The notes under the pieces: model-generated
Told to the model about the DNA's origin: nothing
Database searches by the model: none
Seen by the model: the letters and a program-made list of their open reading frames with translations, nothing else
DNA from: JAGLOK01 sp963676355
Lineage (GTDB): Bacteria > Bacillota > Clostridia > Christensenellales > UMGS416
Direction: 5' to 3'
Assembly: GCA_963676355.1 (NCBI GenBank)
Contig: OY781093.1
Span: 1,488,001 to 1,552,000 of the forward strand
Length of the DNA stretch: 64,000 nt
Translations under genes and position numbers: made by a program
In this document: positions 34,306 to 42,690 of the stretch, piece by piece
Layout: every line of letters starts with the position of its first letter
Numbering within the stretch: position 1 is the first letter of the stretch

Positions 34306-35199
34306 GTGAAAAAGAGAATGCTAATAATCCTTATCGCATTAATAATTGTTTCGTTTTCAGCTTGCGCAAATTTTGACTTTGCACAAACGGGTGATTACAT
34401 CGTTACACCCAAACAAGCTGAGGCACTCATTAATGACGGTGTGACTGTTGTTGATGTGCGAAGTGCCGAAGACTATGGCTTAGGCCATGTCGCAGGGGCT
34501 GTAAACATACCAATGAGCACACTTACAGTTAGTGAGCCATATGCAAACATGCTTCCTGATGCGGCTCAAGTGGAAGAAGTTATGAGTGCGGCAGGCATAT
34601 CGCAAACTGATGAACTTTTGGTTTATGATGATGCAAAAAACATGCAAGCAGCCCGCGTGCAGTGGACGCTCAACATGTATTCAAACTTCAATGTGCGTGT
34701 GATAAGCGGTGGGGTTAAAGCACTCAAAGAGCAGGGAGTTGATTTCGATTCTAACAGCGTAGAGCTTGAAACAGTTGAATATAGCGCTGGTGATTATCAG
34801 AAGTCATTAATTGTTAATCTTGACTATTTGAAATCCGTCATTAACATGCCGGATGAAAACACTGTGATTATAGACACCCGCAGCGATGATGAATATTATG
34901 CTGGGACGATTCCCAGCGCATGCCACATAGAATATGTTTGGAATATGTATGCAAACGGTGAGTACAAAACACCGCGCGACATACAAAGCACATATCTGGC
35001 AGAGGGCATAAAGCCCGAAATGAAAATTATCCTGTTTTGCAAAACATCAGTAAGAGCTGCCCAAACATATGCAGCACTTAAAGATGCAGGATATGAAGAT
35101 GTAAGGATATATGACGGTGCTTGGTTGGAATATGAGGATGTTGAAAATCCTCAGCCACCGTCGGAAAATATCACACCCACGAGGCAAGACGCTTCGTAA
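34306..35199 (+). CDS. Two-domain rhodanese lipoprotein (sulfurtransferase)
   Basis: Surface sulfurtransferase. A lipoprotein signal ends with FSAC (Cys20), so the mature protein is lipid-anchored outside the membrane. Two rhodanese domains follow, as in TST/MST enzymes. The first (about 33-150) has VVDVRSAEDYGLGHVAGAVN but an Asp (VYDDAKN) where the catalytic Cys should be, so it is inactive. The second (about 170-280) has IDTRSDDEYYAGTIPSA and the catalytic loop LFCKTSVRAAQ with Cys244. A transfer of sulfane sulfur from thiosulfate or mercaptopyruvate is the usual activity. The gene is tightly placed between the TrxR-like and four-domain rhodanese genes. The C-terminus is a short Pro/Ser-rich tail. 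Confidence 0.9.
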   Translation: MKKRMLIILIALIIVSFSACANFDFAQTGDYIVTPKQAEALINDGVTVVDVRSAEDYGLGHVAGAVNIPMSTLTVSEPYANMLPDAAQVEEVMSAAGISQTDELLVYDDAKNMQAARVQWTLNMYSNFNVRVISGGVKALKEQGVDFDSNSVELETVEYSAGDYQKSLIVNLDYLKSVINMPDENTVIIDTRSDDEYYAGTIPSACHIEYVWNMYANGEYKTPRDIQSTYLAEGIKPEMKIILFCKTSVRAAQTYAALKDAGYEDVRIYDGAWLEYEDVENPQPPSENITPTRQDAS

Positions 35200-35214
35200 C
35201 AGAAAGGAATAAGA

Positions 35215-36795
35215 ATGAAAAAATTATTAGTAATCCTTATGGCTGCAATCATGGTTTTCGCCGTGACAGCATGCTCAGGAGGAAACGCACTTGAAAGCGC
35301 AGCCAATGACTATTTTGCGCAATATCCAGGCAGTCGCATAATAACTTGGGACGACCTTTTCGCTAAAATTGACGCAGGAGATGAACCTTTCATCCTAAGC
35401 ATTCGTCAAAGCGACGTTTACAATGAAGGTCATATCGTTGGTGCATATCTTGCATCTTGGGGAACGGATTTGGCAGAAAAAGTTTCAATGCTTCCTAAAG
35501 ACGAACCTGTTTATGTATATTGCTATTCAGGACAGACAGCAGGACAGACAGTTGCACTTATGAATATCCTAGGAATCGAAGCTTATTCAGTAAAATCAGG
35601 CTATAACTTGGGCGCCTCAAAAACAGAAGGCTTTGAAGCTTATGTTGAAACAGAAGCAAATGAGCTTCCTGATGCAGGCGCAAAATTTGATAAAGCAGTT
35701 TTGGAATTTGCACAAGAATATTTCAACACTGTAGCTGATAATTCTAACAACATCATGGCAGCAAGTGCCGCCGCTCCATTGATTGAAGCTGGTGACCTTA
35801 CTGTTATGGATATCCGCAAAGCAGACGACTACAATGCAGGCCACATCGAAGGCGCAGTAAACGTACCTTTCGGCGAAGGCATGCAGGAAAAATTTGCAGA
35901 CTTTGAAGGCAAAAAAATCATCGTTGCTTGCTATTCAGGACAAACAGCAGGACAGACAGTTGGCGTGCTTCGTGCACTTGGCTATGACGCTATATCACTT
36001 AAAAGCGGCATGGGCGGCTGGACAAGCTATGTGAAAACTGCTGCCGCAGATGCATATTTTGCACCTGAGTTTGCAAACCCAATGATTTCATGGGAAGCAC
36101 TTTTTGAGAAAATGGACGCAGGCGAAGAGCTTAACATAGTTTCTATCCGTCAGCAGGACGTATATGACGAAGGTCACATCAAAGGCGCAGTTCTTGCTTC
36201 TTGGGGTGCAGACCTCGCTGAAAAAGTTTCAATGCTTCCTACAGACGAGCCTGTTTATGTATATTGCTATTCAGGACAGACAGCAGGACAGGCAACAGCA
36301 CTTATGCGCATGCTTGGAATTGAAGCATACTCTGTTAAGTCAGGATACAATGTAGGCGCTACAGCAGTTGAAGGCTATGAAGCTTATACTGAAACAGCAG
36401 CAAATGAAATAGCTGATGCAGGCGCAAGCTTTGATGCAGTTCTTTTAAAAGAAGTTGAATCATATTTCACAGCAGTAACTGACAATGCAAACTTCAAAAT
36501 CGGCTGGGATGACGCTCAGGCAGCAGTTGATGCCGGAGAAGCAACAGTTATTGATATTCGTAAAGCAGATGACTTTGCAGCAGGACATATCGTAAACGCT
36601 ATAAACATACCTTTCGGCGAAAGCATGGACTTTAGCGAATTGCCAGAAGGCAAATTAATCGTAGCTTGCTATACAGGACAGACAGCAGGACAGACAACAG
36701 CAGTTCTTCGTATGCTTGGTCATGACGCAGTATCTCTTCACTTTGGCATGACTGCCGGTTGGATTAAAGAAGGATATCCGGTAGTAACTGACTAG
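35215..36795 (+). CDS. Four-domain rhodanese lipoprotein with four intact active sites
   Basis: Unusual surface protein of 526 residues. A lipoprotein signal ends in TAC (Cys20). Four rhodanese domains follow, each with a catalytic loop C-Y-(S/T)-G-Q-T-A-G-Q: Cys103, Cys239, Cys351 and Cys485. Domains 1 and 3 are near copies of each other (ASWG-DLAEKVSMLP), as are 2 and 4 (DIRKADD, GHI, FGE). The pairs are about 248 residues apart, so a two-domain unit was duplicated. Loop lengths are those of sulfur-transferring rhodaneses, not of arsenate reductase/Cdc25 types. With a surface location and four loaded cysteines it could collect sulfane sulfur for the YeeE/TusA importer. It is the last gene of the operon, followed by a terminator. 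AGAAAGGAA precedes the ATG. Confidence 0.93.
   Translation: MKKLLVILMAAIMVFAVTACSGGNALESAANDYFAQYPGSRIITWDDLFAKIDAGDEPFILSIRQSDVYNEGHIVGAYLASWGTDLAEKVSMLPKDEPVYVYCYSGQTAGQTVALMNILGIEAYSVKSGYNLGASKTEGFEAYVETEANELPDAGAKFDKAVLEFAQEYFNTVADNSNNIMAASAAAPLIEAGDLTVMDIRKADDYNAGHIEGAVNVPFGEGMQEKFADFEGKKIIVACYSGQTAGQTVGVLRALGYDAISLKSGMGGWTSYVKTAAADAYFAPEFANPMISWEALFEKMDAGEELNIVSIRQQDVYDEGHIKGAVLASWGADLAEKVSMLPTDEPVYVYCYSGQTAGQATALMRMLGIEAYSVKSGYNVGATAVEGYEAYTETAANEIADAGASFDAVLLKEVESYFTAVTDNANFKIGWDDAQAAVDAGEATVIDIRKADDFAAGHIVNAINIPFGESMDFSELPEGKLIVACYTGQTAGQTTAVLRMLGHDAVSLHFGMTAGWIKEGYPVVTD
35476..36291 (+). repeat. Internal direct repeat in the four-rhodanese gene
   Basis: The 72-base segments 35476-35547 and 36220-36291 are almost identical and 744 bases apart (248 codons). 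Shorter copies of the CAGGACAGACAGCAGGACAG element recur at 35936 and 36675. They mark the loop around each catalytic cysteine. Near-identity at DNA level suggests a recent duplication or ongoing gene conversion. Confidence 0.85.
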
Positions 36796-36853
36796 TAGCT
36801 GATTTGATATTGGAGCAAACGCTCTTTATCAATAAGTATTAAAAAGACTAAAT

Positions 36854-36888
36854 GACCCCTTCGGCATATGACCGTCGGGGTCTTTTGT
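36854..36888 (+). terminator. Terminator of the sulfur operon
   Basis: GACCCC and GGGGTC arms with additional pairing inside (TTCGG/CCGT) are followed by TTTTG. It is 58 bases past the last rhodanese stop. Confidence 0.75.
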
Positions 36889-36996
36889 TTGAAGAGCTTT
36901 TTAGGAAAGTTTTTAACTAAATTTTGGCTAATCGCTATGATTGTTTCAGGGTATGGTTTATTATTAATTGATACCAGATGATTAAAAGGACAAATA

Positions 36997-37614
36997 ATGG
37001 ACAATACAAAAGTGCAGCTCAAAAAATATTATGATAAGTATGCCAATGACAGAAACATGAGCCAAAAGCATCAATGGAAGATAGACTTACGTGACACATT
37101 CCTTAAAGAAATGAAAAAGGAAGGTTGTCGTGAATTGCTGGAGGTCGGAGTCGGTACTGGTCAGGATAGCTTGGTTTTTATGGAAAACGGGCTCAATGTT
37201 AAAGCTATTGATTTGTCTCAGGAGCATGTGAGGATATGCAAAACCAAAGGCATTGAGGCTCATGTGATGGACATGATGGATATGTCTTTTGAAGATAGTT
37301 GTTTTGACTGCATTTATACCCTAAACTGCCTTTTGCACATACCAAAAAATTCTCTATCCAAAGCGTTTAACGAGTTTTCGCGAGTACTAAAATCAGGCGG
37401 ATATATGTTTATCTGTCAATATGGAAATAAGGAAGAAGACGATGAAGGTATAAAGAATTTTGATGGCAAAGGTGAGCGGTTTTTTGCGTTTAGAACTGTT
37501 GAATCGTTTCTTGAGATAGTTAATGAGACGGGAATAAAGGTTATAAAATCCGGTGTATTGGATGTCGGCTTTGACACATCAGAAGTGCAATATTTTATAT
37601 TGAAAAAAAGTTGA
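36997..37614 (+). CDS. Class I SAM-dependent methyltransferase
   Basis: A 205-residue Rossmann-fold methyltransferase. Motif I is LLEVGVGTGQD near residue 48, the SAM-ribose acidic residue follows in AIDLSQEHV, motif II is CFDCIYTLNCLLHIPK, and the post-motif LKSGGYMFICQYG is typical of Methyltransf_11/25. The substrate is not evident. AAAGGAC before the ATG is the ribosome site. It is followed seven bases later by the GT39-like gene and may be the first gene of the glycan operon, though that operon would be complete without it. It does not belong to the preceding sulfur operon, which ends with a terminator. Confidence 0.85.
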   Translation: MDNTKVQLKKYYDKYANDRNMSQKHQWKIDLRDTFLKEMKKEGCRELLEVGVGTGQDSLVFMENGLNVKAIDLSQEHVRICKTKGIEAHVMDMMDMSFEDSCFDCIYTLNCLLHIPKNSLSKAFNEFSRVLKSGGYMFICQYGNKEEDDEGIKNFDGKGERFFAFRTVESFLEIVNETGIKVIKSGVLDVGFDTSEVQYFILKKS

Positions 37615-37621
37615 AATTATA

Positions 37622-39154
37622 ATGAAGTTTATGAATAAAGAAAAGAAAAACTATACTTTTATTATTGGATTAGCCGTCTATTTTATAGCAGGTCTTTTGT
37701 TTCTTCAAAAATTTCCATTCATGCACTCGGATGAGTCGTGGCTTTCAGGACTTACTCGCACCATGATGCATAGCGGACTGGACTCCACAGAGACTTTTTT
37801 TGACCTGCTCCCTCGATATCCACATGCGATAAAAACACTGTTTCATCTCGTTCAGATGCCGTTTATTCTTATATTCGGATACAATCTGTTTGCGGTGCGG
37901 CTTGTATCATTGATTTTTTCGTGTGCGGCAATTTATATTATTTATAAAATTGCATATAGCTTTTCACAATCTAAAAATTTTTCAGATATTGCAGCAGTTG
38001 CTGTGGCATTTGATGTGCAGTTTAAATATGCCTCGCATTTTGCACGGCAGGAGATAATAATTGCTTTTGGGATGCTTTTGGCAATATATTATATTTATAA
38101 AAGTATCGCTTCATGGTCGCTTAAAAACGATGTTATCGCAGGCGCTATAGTAGGGCTAATGATAGGCATTCATCCCAATTCATTCATAGCCGCGCTTTCC
38201 GTGGGAAGCATTTATTTATATTACATAATTGTAGATAAGAAGATTACGTTTAAGAACCTCTTTACATTAATAGGTGTGGTTTCCTTGTTTGCCGCAATAT
38301 TTGTTGGGGTGAGCTATATTTTTGATGGGCAGTTTATTTCTCACTATTTAAAGTATGGAGACCATCTTGGGGTTACACAGACATTTGGGGAGAAAGTACA
38401 GTCAATAGTGCCTTTTTATCAAAAGCTGTGGATGGGGATATCGGGAACATACTACACTCCTTGGATAAAAATACAGCTTGTGCTATTTGGTGTGACAATT
38501 ATAGGCGCAGCTATATATGCGCACTGGAATAAGCAGGTTTTGCTTTTTATATTCCCAATTATTGCAGTAAATGTTGGATATATAGTAATCGGGCGATACT
38601 CACAGCCTTCGATACTTCTAATGTTTATAGTATGTTGGATGCTTGTTATATTCCTTTTAAGCCGTATAAAGAAATTTAAAACCGTAGTATCAGCTATACT
38701 TGCTTTTGCAATGCTAGTGTCGTCTGCGATGCAAATTTCACCTTACATAAATGATGATTATAAGCAGTATTTAAAGAGTATAAACGATAGCGTTCCGCAA
38801 GATGCAAGGGTGCTTGCGAATCTAAATGCTGAGTACGCTTTTTCATATGATAGGCTATATGATTATAGAAACTTGGGATATCTGGACGACAATGAGCTGA
38901 GTTTCAAAGACTATGTGAAATCAAACCACATTGAGTATATAATATATCCTGAAGAGATGGATTATATCTATGAAAGCAGGCCCGTCTGGAACATAGTATA
39001 TGGCAATATTTATCCATACTATGATGACATGAAAATCTATCTTGGAAACGAGTGCGAAATAGTGTCTGAATTTACGTCCCCATATGCGATGCGCATTGTG
39101 AAGTTTGCAGGCGACAAAGAATGGTCGGTTACAATATATAAGGTTTTGAAATGA
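37622..39154 (+). CDS. GT39/ArnT-like integral membrane glycosyltransferase
   Basis: A 510-residue membrane protein with about 11 predicted helices. The first extracytoplasmic loop has the acidic start HSDESWLSGLTR, matching the D-E motif near the first helix of PMT/ArnT-family GT-C enzymes, and basic loops follow as in that family. Such enzymes use polyprenyl-phosphate sugars as donors on the outer face of the membrane. The ATG lies seven bases after the methyltransferase stop without a strong ribosome site; coupling or a nearby ATG nine bases further are possible. It overlaps the following DegT gene by four bases. With the ArnC-like GT2 and an aminotransferase downstream, it probably transfers an amino sugar to a surface polymer. 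Confidence 0.78.
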   Translation: MKFMNKEKKNYTFIIGLAVYFIAGLLFLQKFPFMHSDESWLSGLTRTMMHSGLDSTETFFDLLPRYPHAIKTLFHLVQMPFILIFGYNLFAVRLVSLIFSCAAIYIIYKIAYSFSQSKNFSDIAAVAVAFDVQFKYASHFARQEIIIAFGMLLAIYYIYKSIASWSLKNDVIAGAIVGLMIGIHPNSFIAALSVGSIYLYYIIVDKKITFKNLFTLIGVVSLFAAIFVGVSYIFDGQFISHYLKYGDHLGVTQTFGEKVQSIVPFYQKLWMGISGTYYTPWIKIQLVLFGVTIIGAAIYAHWNKQVLLFIFPIIAVNVGYIVIGRYSQPSILLMFIVCWMLVIFLLSRIKKFKTVVSAILAFAMLVSSAMQISPYINDDYKQYLKSINDSVPQDARVLANLNAEYAFSYDRLYDYRNLGYLDDNELSFKDYVKSNHIEYIIYPEEMDYIYESRPVWNIVYGNIYPYYDDMKIYLGNECEIVSEFTSPYAMRIVKFAGDKEWSVTIYKVLK

Positions 39155-40257
39155 ACATAAAATTTAAACAAACGTTTTATGATGATAAAGAAGAACAAAA
39201 CGTGCTGGATGCACTGCGCAATGGCACGGATTATTTAGACTGTGCTAAGAACAAGCTAAAAGAAATTTATAGCACTGAAAATATATTTTTCACAGCTAAT
39301 GGTTCGCTGGGATTGGATTTGCTGTTTTTGGCATATGATTTTCCTAAAGGCAGTGAAGTGATTTTGCCTTCTTTTACATATCCTTCAGCGTTAAACAGCA
39401 TATTGAGGGCAGGGCTTGCTCCTGTTTTTTGTGATATAGACCCACACACCCTTGTGATGGATATAGATGACGCTAAAGCCAAGAAAAGCGATAAGACGGC
39501 GTGTGTTATCCCTACCCATTACGGTGGAGCCTCGTGCGATATTCAAAGGCTAAGACAAGATTTTCAAGGCATTAAGATTATTGAAGACGCTGCGCTTTCA
39601 ATTGGCGCAAAGTATAAAGGGAAAGCATTGGGAACATTGGGCGATGCAGGCATAGTATCATTTCATAAAACAAAAAATGTTTCTTCCGATGAGGGCGGAG
39701 CGGTAATTGTAAATGATGAAAGTATTTTGGAAAAGCTTAATGTAATTTATGAAAATGGAACAGATAGAACAGCTTTTTTGCGTGAAGAAGTGCCGTTTTA
39801 CTCTTGGCAGAGTGTGGGCATGAATGCAAAGATTAGCAATATAAATGCTGCTGTGCTTTGCGCGCAGCTGGATAAACTGGAGGATATAACGCACAAACAG
39901 GTGGAGCTGTATGAAGAATACATGAAGTATCTTAGGCCACTTGCAAACGCCTATGGATTAAGGCTTCCTGAAGTGCCGGATTATAACACAAATAACGCAC
40001 ATGTTTTTTACGTAATTTTTAAAGATGCAAACCAGAGGGATGCGGTAAAAGAGCACCTAGATGAAGTAGGAATAGATGCTGTGATTCACTATGTACCATT
40101 GCATACAAGCACTGGGTGGAAAAACACAACAGCAAAGCAGCATAGATGCCCTCAAACAGAGAATTTGTGTCAGTGCATGCTTCGTCTTCCTATGCATGCG
40201 GAAATGACAAAAGCGGACTGTGAAGCTGTTGCAAGTGAAATAGGTAAAGCATTATGA
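39151..40257 (+). CDS. DegT/DnrJ/EryC1/StrS-family sugar aminotransferase (WecE-like)
   Basis: PLP enzyme, 368 residues, that aminates a keto-sugar nucleotide. Motifs include LPSFTYPSALNSILRAGLAP near residue 72, the cofactor aspartate in IIEDAALSIGAKY, and the catalytic lysine in SFHKTKNVSSDEGGA near residue 172. The closest look-alikes are WecE/RffA and FdtB-type transaminases that make 4- or 3-amino-6-deoxy sugars. It overlaps the preceding and following genes by ATGA junctions, so the operon is translationally coupled. No sugar nucleotide synthesis genes (rmlA/B type) are next to it, so the keto-sugar must come from elsewhere in the genome. Confidence 0.92.
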   Translation: MNIKFKQTFYDDKEEQNVLDALRNGTDYLDCAKNKLKEIYSTENIFFTANGSLGLDLLFLAYDFPKGSEVILPSFTYPSALNSILRAGLAPVFCDIDPHTLVMDIDDAKAKKSDKTACVIPTHYGGASCDIQRLRQDFQGIKIIEDAALSIGAKYKGKALGTLGDAGIVSFHKTKNVSSDEGGAVIVNDESILEKLNVIYENGTDRTAFLREEVPFYSWQSVGMNAKISNINAAVLCAQLDKLEDITHKQVELYEEYMKYLRPLANAYGLRLPEVPDYNTNNAHVFYVIFKDANQRDAVKEHLDEVGIDAVIHYVPLHTSTGWKNTTAKQHRCPQTENLCQCMLRLPMHAEMTKADCEAVASEIGKAL

Positions 40258-40988
40258 AGAAAATAGATGCCGACATTTCAGTTGTAGTGCCTGTTTATAA
40301 TTCGCAAAACACTATTTCGAAACTTCTTGAAAGGCTTAGCCACGTGCTTAATCGATTTGACCACAATGAGATAATCTTGGTGGATGACAAAAGCAGTGAC
40401 CAAAGCTGGGAGATTATAAAAGAGCAAGCAAAGAAAAATTCGAATATAACTGGAATCACACTTACCCAAAACAGTGGACAGCAGTCAGCTATACTATGTG
40501 GTTTGCGCCATGCAAGATATGGGTATTCAGTGATAATAGATGATGACTTGGAACAAAACCCAGATGACATCATTAAGCTTTATGAAAAGATGCTTGAAGG
40601 ATACGACAGTGTATATGCCATAGTGGAATATTCAGGCGCAAGAGGCGTAGGATCGGTTATGCGTGACTTGCTTTTTAGGATGCTGACCGATATTCCTAAG
40701 GGGATTAAGGTGTCTAGTTTTAGGATTATGAATAAGGAAACACGAGACGCTGTAATAAAGGCGCAAACTGATTTTGTATACATTTCCATGGAGATACTTA
40801 AAAGCACACAAAATATTGGAAACATAGCAATAAATAAAGGAGCAAGTGCAAAATCAAACTATACTTTTAAGTCGCTTGTTTTATTGTATAAAAATATTTT
40901 CCGCACATATAGCAAGAGTTTTTTGTTTAGGCGAAAAAAGATGGGTGATTGCTATTTTATTGACGAGATTGTTGGAGATGAAAAATGA
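40254..40988 (+). CDS. Family-2 glycosyltransferase (ArnC/DPM synthase-like)
   Basis: A 244-residue GT-A fold enzyme. It shows VVPVYNSQNTISKLLERL at the N-terminus, DDKSSDQSW near residue 42, and the metal-binding cluster DDDLEQNPDDI near residue 90, as in polyprenyl-phosphate glycosyltransferases such as ArnC, GtrB and dolichol-phosphate mannose synthase. It lacks the C-terminal membrane helices of ArnC, so it would act peripherally. Its likely job is to move the amino sugar from a nucleotide to undecaprenyl phosphate for use by the GT39-like gene product. ATGA overlaps with both flanking genes. Donor identity is unknown. Confidence 0.88.
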   Translation: MKKIDADISVVVPVYNSQNTISKLLERLSHVLNRFDHNEIILVDDKSSDQSWEIIKEQAKKNSNITGITLTQNSGQQSAILCGLRHARYGYSVIIDDDLEQNPDDIIKLYEKMLEGYDSVYAIVEYSGARGVGSVMRDLLFRMLTDIPKGIKVSSFRIMNKETRDAVIKAQTDFVYISMEILKSTQNIGNIAINKGASAKSNYTFKSLVLLYKNIFRTYSKSFLFRRKKMGDCYFIDEIVGDEK

Positions 40989-42259
40989 AAGTGATGGTAT
41001 TAGGCGGTGGGAACTGCCAGCTTAATTTAATAGATAGATTAAAAAGTGAAGGCGACGAGGTGATTTTGGTGGACTATCTCTCGGATTGCCCTGCTGGAAA
41101 GATTTGCGACAGTCACATTTTGCTTTCCACATTTGACACTGAGGGAGTATTAGCTGCGGCAAAGGAAAATGAAATAGAAGCCATAGTTACACTGGGAACT
41201 GATCAGCCAATCTATACTGCGGCAGTTGTTGCAGAGGAGCTGAATCTGCCATTTTATGTGACACCTGAGCAGGCTTTGTCTGCCACCAATAAGCGAGTAA
41301 TGAAACAGATGTTTATAGAAAATGATATTCCGACTGCAGAATATGCATTACTGGATAAGTCATTTCAAGATGAAGACATCAAAGATATAGGTTTTCCGGC
41401 TGTTTTAAAACCCGTAGACTCACAAGGGCAGCGAGGCATATACAAGGTTAACTCAATAAAAGAAATTCAGGATAATATAGATGACACGCTTTCATTTTCA
41501 AGAGAAGATAAGGTGTTGCTTGAAGAGTATTATGGAAGTGATGAGATAACAGTTAACGGTTGGTTGCAAGAAGGTAAATTTACTTTGCTTTCAGTGGTCG
41601 ACAGGGTGACTTTAACTTCCGATAACCACATAGGCATTTGTATAGCGCATAATTTTCCTTCTGTGCATATAAAAAAAGAATATGCTGATATTTTAACTTT
41701 AACAGAAAAAATAATAAAAGCTTTCGGGTTTAAAAACGGACCTGTATATTTTCAATATTTAATTGGAGATCAAGGCATAAAAGTAAATGAAATTGCAATG
41801 AGAATCGGCGGAGCATACGAGGACATCACGCTGCCTAAGATAACGGGATTAGATGTTTTAGGGCTTTTGATTGATGAGGTTAAGGGAAATAACAGCGCAA
41901 GTATAACAAAAGACTTTGATATGAGAAACTGTAATAAATACATCTCAACACAAATGTTTTTTCTGAATCAAGGAATTATAGATGAGATTAAATATGATGA
42001 AAATTTTCTCAAAACTAATGGCATAAGTTTTATAAATATTTTTAGAAACACGGGAGATGTTATAGGCACTGTGAAAAATGCAACTGCAAGAGCTGGGTTT
42101 TTCTTAGTTGAAGCGACGAGCTATACAGAACTTAAAAACAGAATTAATTTGGCATATGATAATATAATAATAAGTGGGCAAAACGGTGAGAATTTGGTGA
42201 AACCGTATTCAAGCTACAAGCAAAGATATAAATTTGCACCGAAAGGCAATGCGCTATGA
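40985..42259 (+). CDS. ATP-grasp ligase of the PurT/CarB-like type
   Basis: A 424-residue ATP-grasp enzyme. The N-terminal preATP domain starts with MVLGGGNCQLNLIDRLKSEGD. The ATP-grasp part has NKRVMKQMFIENDIP, KPVDSQGQRGIYKV (Gly loop), LLEEYYGSDEITVNGW, and the metal-binding segment VNEIAMRIGGAYED. These resemble PurT, PurK and carbamoyl phosphate synthetase type ligases that join a carboxylate to an amine or ammonia. Its overlap with the glycosyltransferase genes implies a role in decorating the amino sugar, for example by acylating its amine with an amino or hydroxy acid. This is inference. Classic arn loci do not include an ATP-grasp enzyme at this position. Confidence 0.87.
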   Translation: MKVMVLGGGNCQLNLIDRLKSEGDEVILVDYLSDCPAGKICDSHILLSTFDTEGVLAAAKENEIEAIVTLGTDQPIYTAAVVAEELNLPFYVTPEQALSATNKRVMKQMFIENDIPTAEYALLDKSFQDEDIKDIGFPAVLKPVDSQGQRGIYKVNSIKEIQDNIDDTLSFSREDKVLLEEYYGSDEITVNGWLQEGKFTLLSVVDRVTLTSDNHIGICIAHNFPSVHIKKEYADILTLTEKIIKAFGFKNGPVYFQYLIGDQGIKVNEIAMRIGGAYEDITLPKITGLDVLGLLIDEVKGNNSASITKDFDMRNCNKYISTQMFFLNQGIIDEIKYDENFLKTNGISFINIFRNTGDVIGTVKNATARAGFFLVEATSYTELKNRINLAYDNIIISGQNGENLVKPYSSYKQRYKFAPKGNAL

Positions 42260-42403
42260 AAAATATATTAGTTTAATATTAAATAGATAGATGAAAAAGT
42301 TTAGGAAGCATAAGTACTTTTATATAAATTTCTAAATTGTAAAGCAAGTAAATCTATGATACACTTCAAAAATTAAATGATAGTTTAAGACACTGGAGGC
42401 TTA

Positions 42404-42676
42404 ATGATGAAAGCAATTGTAACTGTCGCTGGACGCGACTGTGTGGGAATAATCGCAGGAGTATGCACAAGACTTGCAGACCTTGGCATTAATATATTGG
42501 ACATCAGCCAGACGGTTTTGCAGCAATATTTTACTATGATGATGGTTGTCGATATGTCAGGCAGTGATATTTCATTTGAAAAGGTGCAGTCTTCTTTGAA
42601 CGAGTTTGGAGAAGAAATGGGGCTTAATATACGATTGCAGCGCACTGATATATTCGATGCGATGCATCAGATTTAA
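42404..42676 (+). CDS. ACT-domain protein, UPF0237 family
   Basis: A 90-residue stand-alone ACT domain (MKAIVTVAGRDCVGIIAGVC...). The family is conserved next to UPF0210 genes in many Firmicutes and archaea, and is thought to bind a small ligand such as an amino acid. Two ATG codons overlap by one codon; the second, spaced 7 bases from GGAGG, matches the usual MKAIVTV start, but the first is kept because both fit. It is 14 bases upstream of the UPF0210 gene and so cotranscribed. No enzymatic residues are expected. Confidence 0.9.
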   Translation: MMKAIVTVAGRDCVGIIAGVCTRLADLGINILDISQTVLQQYFTMMMVVDMSGSDISFEKVQSSLNEFGEEMGLNIRLQRTDIFDAMHQI

Positions 42677-42690
42677 TTTGGAGCGCAACC

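Noticed and set aside
35476..36720. Repeats as a CRISPR array or tandem mobile repeat
   Set aside because: The repeats are in frame, encode rhodanese active-site loops, and are spaced by domain length.
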